Below are positions 5,212 through 8,646 of a DNA stretch of 8,646 nucleotides, piece after piece; within the stretch, counting starts at the first letter, position 1, and every line of letters starts with the position of its first letter. This DNA is from Thermoplasmata archaeon. Lineage in GTDB: Archaea > Thermoplasmatota > Thermoplasmata > RBG-16-68-12. The stretch lies in NCBI GenBank assembly GCA_013329855.1, contig DUJI01000081.1, positions 1-8,646 on the forward strand. The letters run 5' to 3'. The position numbers were made by a program, and so were the translations under genes. The notes under the pieces are model-generated. The model was given only the letters and a program-made list of their open reading frames with translations. It was not told where the DNA came from and did no database searches.

Positions 5212-6072
5212 TCAGATGAACTTCGCGCCGCAGTTCTCGCACGCCTCGGCCTGAGGCGGCAGGGCGACGTCGCACAGGGGGCAGCGGAACTCGCCGCCCT
5301 CCACCTTCTTGAGGATCTGCGCGCGGATCAGGCGGACGCTCTTCTCCCGGAACTCCTCGAGGTCCGAGGCGAGGAGGTCCTCCAGGGGCGCCACGTCGAA
5401 GCCCTTGGCCCGCCACGCCTCGACCTGCCGGCGGTACTCCTCGCGGACGAGGGCCTCGGGGTCCAGTCCGCCGAAGGCGTCCAGGAGCTCGCGGCGGATG
5501 TCCTCGGGCAGCTCCCGGACGTCCTCGTCCTGGGACAGCCCGACGATCTCCCCCGTGACTTGCTCGAGCTTCTGCTCCACCGCCTGGACGGGCAGCTCCG
5601 TGGACGCCGCGGAGCCGCAGGTCGTGCAGCGGTCCGCGTCCGCGGGCCACGGGGAGCCGCAGACGGGGCAGCGGTCGCCCCGGGCCACCGCGGGCACCTG
5701 GGGGACGAGGTCCGCCAGGAGGGCGCGGCGCGCGATCGCGTGGTGCAGCCCCTTCCGCACGGCGCTCTCGGGGAGGGCGAGGCGAACGATGTCGGAGAAG
5801 TCGTGGAACCCCCGGGCCACGAGCTGCCGCGCCCGGGCGTCCGAGATCCCGGGCACGGAGGCCAGGAGGCGTACGGCCTCCGCGTCCGAGGGCTTCGTCT
5901 CCTCGGCGCCGAGGGACGCGCCGCAGGCGTCGCACTCAGCGATCGGGCCCGGAAACAGCTTCCCGCACGTTCGGCAGATGGCCTGGCCGCGGAGGAGGAT
6001 CGTGTTGCAGCGGGGGCACACGGCCCCCTCCGACTCGTAGCCGCAGACCCCGCAGCGATGGGCCACGCCCAT
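5212..6072 (-). CDS. Four-zinc-ribbon protein with a helix-hairpin-helix segment, function unknown
   Basis: The 286-residue protein has sixteen cysteines in eight CxxC pairs forming four predicted zinc ribbons: C7/C10/C19/C22, C33/C36/C47/C50, C135/C138/C149/C152 and C264/C267/C278/C281. Between ribbons 2 and 3, SVPGISDARARQLVARG (about 72-88) with the following helix looks like a helix-hairpin-helix DNA-binding unit. Between ribbons 3 and 4 is a charged helical region (160-258), possibly coiled. Zinc ribbons plus HhH suggest nucleic-acid or ribosome/RNA-polymerase interaction; no enzyme motif is visible, so no function is assigned. Start: ATG 6072 is used here, but the only TATA-like element (minus GTTAAG, 6090-6095) is about 20 bases away, too close. 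A GTG at 6066 (two codons in) lies about 27 bases from it and could be the leaderless start. Both keep all cysteines. Confidence 0.72.
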   Translation of the reverse strand: MGVAHRCGVCGYESEGAVCPRCNTILLRGQAICRTCGKLFPGPIAECDACGASLGAEETKPSDAEAVRLLASVPGISDARARQLVARGFHDFSDIVRLALPESAVRKGLHHAIARRALLADLVPQVPAVARGDRCPVCGSPWPADADRCTTCGSAASTELPVQAVEQKLEQVTGEIVGLSQDEDVRELPEDIRRELLDAFGGLDPEALVREEYRRQVEAWRAKGFDVAPLEDLLASDLEEFREKSVRLIRAQILKKVEGGEFRCPLCDVALPPQAEACENCGAKFI

Positions 6073-6087
6073 GCATCCCCGGGACGC

Positions 6088-6096
6088 TACTTAACG
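6088..6096 (-). promoter_or_regulatory. TATA-like element (CGTTAAGTA, minus) of the zinc-ribbon gene
   Basis: This AT-rich island is centred 20-21 bases before ATG 6072 and about 27 before the in-frame GTG at 6066. The spacing favours transcription starting at the GTG. Confidence 0.45.
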
Positions 6097-6215
6097 TGGT
6101 CTCCCCGACTATCCCGCCGCGGAATCGCGCCCGCGTTCGACGGTTGAGCGAACCGCTCCCAACGACGTTCCAAAGGGTTCAAGCGCCCGCGCGGCCGAGA
6201 GTTGTTCCGGGAGAC

Positions 6216-6581
6216 GTGGTACCCACGGTGCGCAGGGGAGCGGTGGGCCTCTGGCTGTTCCTCGCCGGGATGGCCCTCGGGTTCGGAGTCATGCTCTTCG
6301 TGGTCCTGTTCGAGTCGTCGTCCAGCTTCCAGGCGCTCACGTCGCCTGCGATGACCGAGGTGGTCCAACCCCTAGGCTACGCGCTGGAGGGCGGCACCCT
6401 CCTTGCCTTCGGGTTGACGCTGGCGGGCATCGCATGCTTCTCGTTCGCGCCGACGACGGTGGAGACCGAGGGCCGGACCGCCGCGCCTCGGCTCCGTCGT
6501 GGAGCCGACGACGCCGTGGGGCGGCACGGCCGGACGAAGCGGAGGCGGAGTCCGCCGCCCGTGCCTCACGGGTCCACGTAG
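6216..6581 (+). CDS. Small two-helix membrane protein, unrecognised
   Basis: The 121-residue product starts with a short basic N-terminus (VRRGAVG). Two hydrophobic segments follow (about 12-32 and 54-77) joined by a polar loop (ESSSSFQALTSPAMTEVVQ). The basic tail is rich in R, K and P. No family is recognised. The frame stays open back to a GTG at 6096, but codons before about 6216 lack the GC-rich third positions of the rest and read as non-coding. GTG 6216 is chosen because a weak BRE/TATA-like CCAAAGGGTTCAAG (6170-6183) lies about 36 bases upstream. GTG 6228 and GTG 6243 are also possible, and no start has a well-spaced ribosome binding site. Its last 16 bases overlap the 3' end of the convergent deaminase gene. 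Its tail-coding region is unusually full of inverted repeats, so the true C-terminus deserves caution. Confidence 0.5.
   Translation: MVPTVRRGAVGLWLFLAGMALGFGVMLFVVLFESSSSFQALTSPAMTEVVQPLGYALEGGTLLAFGLTLAGIACFSFAPTTVETEGRTAAPRLRRGADDAVGRHGRTKRRRSPPPVPHGST
6488..6565. repeat. Cluster of inverted repeats at the convergent gene ends
   Basis: Four pairings are visible. TCGGCTCC (6488-6495) pairs with GGAGCCGA (6501-6508), an 8-bp stem with a 5-base loop. It is mutually exclusive with CGTCGT (6495-6500)/ACGACG (6508-6513). GGCACGG (6523-6529) pairs with CCGTGCC (6559-6565). Inside that, GGCGG-AGT-CCGCC (6544-6556) forms another stem. This lies in the coding tail of the small membrane protein, next to the deaminase stop codon. 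Possible 3'-end structure for one or both transcripts; no T-run is present. Confidence 0.5.
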
Positions 6582-7009
6582 CGGTCGGGGAGGAGGTCCT
6601 CCGCCCGACGACGGACCACGCTCCCCTTGGGTCCCGCGAGGAGCACGGTCAGGTTCGGGGCGTAGTCGTTGAACATCTCGCGGCACACGCCGCATGGCGG
6701 GACGATCCGGCCGCGCGGGTTCCTCGAGCCCCGGGTCCCCCGTTGCACCGCGACGACCGTGTCCAGACCCGTCTCGCCCGCCGCGATGGCCATCCCGAGG
6801 ACCACGGCCTCCGCGCACACGTCGACCCGGCCGACGTACTTCGCGTTCAGGTTGACCGCGGCGTAGATCCGGCCCGACTTCCCGCGCAGCGCGGCGCCCA
6901 CGGAGTGCCACCCGGGCTTGAACCGGCGGATGAGCACGGACCGCGCGGCCTCGATGAGCTGGTCGTCCCGGTCCTTCGTGGAGGTCGGCGCGCGTCGCCG
7001 CGAGGCCAT
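6566..7009 (-). CDS. Cytidine deaminase family protein, blasticidin-S-deaminase-like
   Basis: The 147-residue zinc deaminase has the CDA signature CAE (C65, E67) in VDVCAEAVVLGMAIAAG and PCGVC (C106, C109) followed by R110. These are the three zinc ligands and the proton-shuttling glutamate. Its length and spacing match small tetrameric cytidine deaminases. CAExVVLG, the PCGxCR block and the ending LLPDRYV resemble blasticidin S deaminase, as recalled, more than classical Cdd, whose motif continues CAERxA. Substrate may be cytidine/deoxycytidine or another nucleoside; sequence alone cannot decide. The frame is open from a GTG at 7069, but ATG 7009 is preferred: a TTTATC TATA element (minus) centred about 29 bases upstream predicts a start around 7012. 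Residues 1-13 are basic and variable-looking. The gene is divergent from the XPD helicase and its 3' end overlaps the convergent small membrane protein gene by 16 bases. Confidence 0.85.
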   Translation of the reverse strand: MASRRRAPTSTKDRDDQLIEAARSVLIRRFKPGWHSVGAALRGKSGRIYAAVNLNAKYVGRVDVCAEAVVLGMAIAAGETGLDTVVAVQRGTRGSRNPRGRIVPPCGVCREMFNDYAPNLTVLLAGPKGSVVRRRAEDLLPDRYVDP

Positions 7010-7034
7010 GCGACGGTCCCCAGCAGTCTCCGGG

Positions 7035-7041
7035 AGATAAA
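7035..7041 (-). promoter_or_regulatory. TATA box (GTTTATC, minus) of the deaminase gene
   Basis: GTTTATC is centred about 29 bases before ATG 7009, leaving a leader of a few bases at most. It lies inside the longer open frame from 7069, arguing against that upstream GTG start. Confidence 0.55.
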
Positions 7042-7095
7042 CCCGCGCATCCCGCGAAAGGGGTTTCACTTTCGCCCCCCTCTCCCCGATACCCC

Positions 7096-7102
7096 TTCAT
7101 AG
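7096..7102 (+). promoter_or_regulatory. Possible TATA element (TTCATAG) of the XPD-like helicase gene
   Basis: This weak AT-rich island is centred about 44 bases before ATG 7143, giving a predicted leader of about 18 bases. It is the best candidate in the divergent gap, but not a strong one. Confidence 0.35.
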
Positions 7103-7135
7103 CCTCAGGCCGTCCCGAGGCTTCGCGACCCGAAG
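7101..7135 (+). repeat. Overlapping inverted repeats in the helicase promoter/leader region
   Basis: AGCCTC (7101-7106) pairs with GAGGCT (7117-7122), and CTTCG (7121-7125) pairs with CGAAG (7131-7135). They share two bases, so they are alternatives. They may be chance in GC-rich sequence or an operator for the divergent pair. Confidence 0.3.
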
Positions 7136-7142
7136 GCTGCCG

Positions 7143-8646
7143 ATGGACCAGATCGCGATCCGAGAGGCGCCCCCCTCGACGGCGGAGCGGGTGCCCTGGC
7201 CTTTCGAACGCGTGCGCCCGGGCCAGGCGGAGTTCCTGGCGGATGCCCGGCGCGCCCTGGCGGAAGGCAGGCAGCTCCTGGCCCATGCGCCCACGGGGAT
7301 CGGCAAGACCGCGGTCGCCCTCGTCGCGTCCTTGGACGTCGCCCTGGAAACGGGCAAGACGGTCCTCTTCCTCACGGCGCGGCAGAGCCAGCACCGGATT
7401 GCGATCGAGACGCTCAAGCGACTGGAGGCCCAAGCAACGCGGATCCCCGCGGTGGACGTCATCTCGAAGCAGGACATGTGCCTCCAGCCCAACCGGCCCG
7501 AGTACGGCCGCGCGTTCCACGAGTTCTGCGAGCTCAAGGTCCGCACACGGTCCTGCAGCTTCTACAACCGGGACGACTCCGTCGTGGTGACCGCCATGTT
7601 GCAGCGTGCGCTCCACGTCCAGGAGCTCATCCGCGCGAGCTCCGCATGCCACGTATGCCCCCACAAGGTCGCCATGGACGCGGCCGAGCTGGCCAAGGTC
7701 GTCGTCTGCGACTACAACTACGTCTTCAGCGACATCCTCCCCTGGACCCTGGAGCGACTCGGCAAGGGCCTCGAGGACCTGATCCTTGTGGTCGACGAGG
7801 CGCACAACCTGCCCGACCGGATCCGCGCCCACCTGGGCGGCGATCTCTCCCTGACCGACGTCCTGCGCGCGGTGCGCGAGGCGCGGAACCTGGATCCGGA
7901 GGCGGCCCACCAGCTCCTCGGCGTCGCGAAGTCCCTGGAGAAGTTCCTCCTCGGCCTGCCCGCGGAGCGCGTGGCCAAGAAGGAGGAGTTCATCGACGCG
8001 GTCGAGGCCGGGTTGCGGCACGGCCTGGGCCACCGAGTGACGTACACGGACCTCGTCGAGATGGTCTCCCACGCCGCGGAGGAGGGCGTGCGCCGCGGCC
8101 TGTCCACGTCGCTCCCCGAACTGGAGGAGTTCCTGCGGCGGTGGCGGGACCAGGACGAGGGCATCCTGCGCCTCGTGGCCCCGGGGAACGAGGGCAAGTT
8201 CGCCTTCCGGCTCATGGACCCCAGCGTCCTGAGCAAGCCCGTGTTCGACCGCGTGCACGCGAGCGTCCTCATGTCGGGGACGCTGTACCCCGCGGAGATG
8301 TACGCGGACCTCCTGGGGATCGGGCCCGACCGGCGCTGGATCCGCACGTACGGCACGCCGTTCCCGCGGGAGAACCGCCTGGTCCTCGTCCATCCCGTAG
8401 CCACCACGCTGTACGCCAAGCGGTCCGAGGAGATGCACGACCTGATCGGCCGCGAGGTCGTCGCGATCGCCGCGGGCATCCCGGGCAACGTGGCCGTCTT
8501 CTTCCCGTCGTACGACCTGCTCCGGGAGGCGGAGGACCGGATTCGCCCGGCCGGGCTGCCCAAGAAGCTCCTCGTGGAGAAGCCGACGTGGGACAAGGCG
8601 CGGCGGGACGGGGCGCTCGAGGCGCTGCGGATCGCGCGGGAGGACC
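7143..8646 (+). CDS. XPD/Rad3-type Fe-S superfamily 2 DNA helicase, N-terminal 501 residues (cut by window edge)
   Basis: The gene is open from ATG 7143 to the window end. Walker A HAPTGIGKT is at 48-56 (K55), after the RPGQ Q-motif-like element (25-28). The DEAH box VVDEAH is at 216-221. Motif III-like LMSGTLYP follows near residue 379. Between motifs I and II lie the Fe-S cluster cysteines, best assigned C113, C129, C138 and C172 (in CPH, where CPY is common); C169 is a spare candidate. A 4Fe-4S cluster plus DEAH box places it with XPD/DinG/Rad3 5'-to-3' helicases. Archaeal XPD acts on single-stranded DNA in repair-type processes, though archaea lack the TFIIH context. DinG is the main alternative; the short linker and DEAH favour XPD. 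Roughly 100-150 residues, including motifs V and VI, lie beyond the edge. It is divergent from the deaminase gene across a 133-base gap. ATG 7143 has no clear Shine-Dalgarno. Confidence 0.92.
   Translation, partial: MDQIAIREAPPSTAERVPWPFERVRPGQAEFLADARRALAEGRQLLAHAPTGIGKTAVALVASLDVALETGKTVLFLTARQSQHRIAIETLKRLEAQATRIPAVDVISKQDMCLQPNRPEYGRAFHEFCELKVRTRSCSFYNRDDSVVVTAMLQRALHVQELIRASSACHVCPHKVAMDAAELAKVVVCDYNYVFSDILPWTLERLGKGLEDLILVVDEAHNLPDRIRAHLGGDLSLTDVLRAVREARNLDPEAAHQLLGVAKSLEKFLLGLPAERVAKKEEFIDAVEAGLRHGLGHRVTYTDLVEMVSHAAEEGVRRGLSTSLPELEEFLRRWRDQDEGILRLVAPGNEGKFAFRLMDPSVLSKPVFDRVHASVLMSGTLYPAEMYADLLGIGPDRRWIRTYGTPFPRENRLVLVHPVATTLYAKRSEEMHDLIGREVVAIAAGIPGNVAVFFPSYDLLREAEDRIRPAGLPKKLLVEKPTWDKARRDGALEALRIARED

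Noticed and set aside
5167..6147. 326-codon open frame on the plus strand
   Set aside because: It is antisense to the zinc-ribbon protein, whose regular CxxC pairs establish the minus frame as coding.
6372..8438. 688-codon open frame on the minus strand
   Set aside because: It runs antisense through the XPD-like helicase and the deaminase region. The translation is repetitive in R, G, H, P and L with no domain, and the plus frame has clear helicase motifs. Long antisense frames are expected with strong GC third-position bias.
1..8646. CRISPR arrays, insertion sequences, attachment sites
   Set aside because: No regularly spaced repeats, transposase-like proteins or long terminal repeats were seen; short repeats are scattered and explained above.

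Overview
The window looks archaeal. It encodes a class III signal-peptide pilin, a RAD55/KaiC-type ATPase, an XPD-type Fe-S helicase and a hexulose-6-phosphate synthase fused to an RraA-like domain. Several gene starts have archaeal TATA-like elements about 26-34 bases upstream and little or no 5' leader. Genes inside operons use Shine-Dalgarno sites instead. Base composition is GC-rich with strongly GC-biased third codon positions, which leaves long open antisense frames opposite most genes. The gene set and short-leader style would fit a GC-rich Thermoplasmatota-like archaeon, but the clade is an inference.

Layout. (i) 1-1748, minus strand: a two-gene operon of a RAD55/KaiC-family ATPase and a P-loop-less RecA-fold partner, with adjacent reading frames and a strong internal ribosome binding site. 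After a 221-base intergenic region comes the 5' part of a type IV pilin, which runs off the left edge. The intergenic region has two TATA-like elements, a nested inverted repeat and a hairpin abutting the pilin ribosome binding site. (ii) 1918-4466, plus strand: a small membrane-anchored extracytoplasmic protein, then an HPS-RraA fusion followed 7 bases later by a LarB homologue. (iii) 4473-6072, minus strand: a site-2-protease-like M50 membrane metalloprotease, convergent with larB, and a protein with four zinc ribbons and a helix-hairpin-helix segment. (iv) 6216-7009: a small two-helix membrane protein on the plus strand, whose 3' end overlaps that of a convergent cytidine/blasticidin-S-deaminase-like gene on the minus strand. 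(v) 7143-8646, plus strand: an XPD/Rad3-type helicase, cut by the right edge.

How the genes may work together. The HPS-RraA/LarB pair is best read as a metabolic operon. HPS handles ribulose-5-phosphate/formaldehyde interconversion, which many archaea use in reverse to make pentoses. The RraA-like domain keeps aldolase/decarboxylase-type residues. LarB makes the precursor of the nickel-pincer nucleotide. The ATPase pair beside the pilin may be a signalling or assembly module, but only adjacency supports a link to pili. No tRNA, rRNA, CRISPR array, insertion sequence or origin was seen. No gene-free stretch exceeds about 300 bases. The strongest candidates for something undescribed are the ATPase/pseudo-ATPase pair with the regulated-looking pilin leader, and the HPS-RraA-LarB operon.
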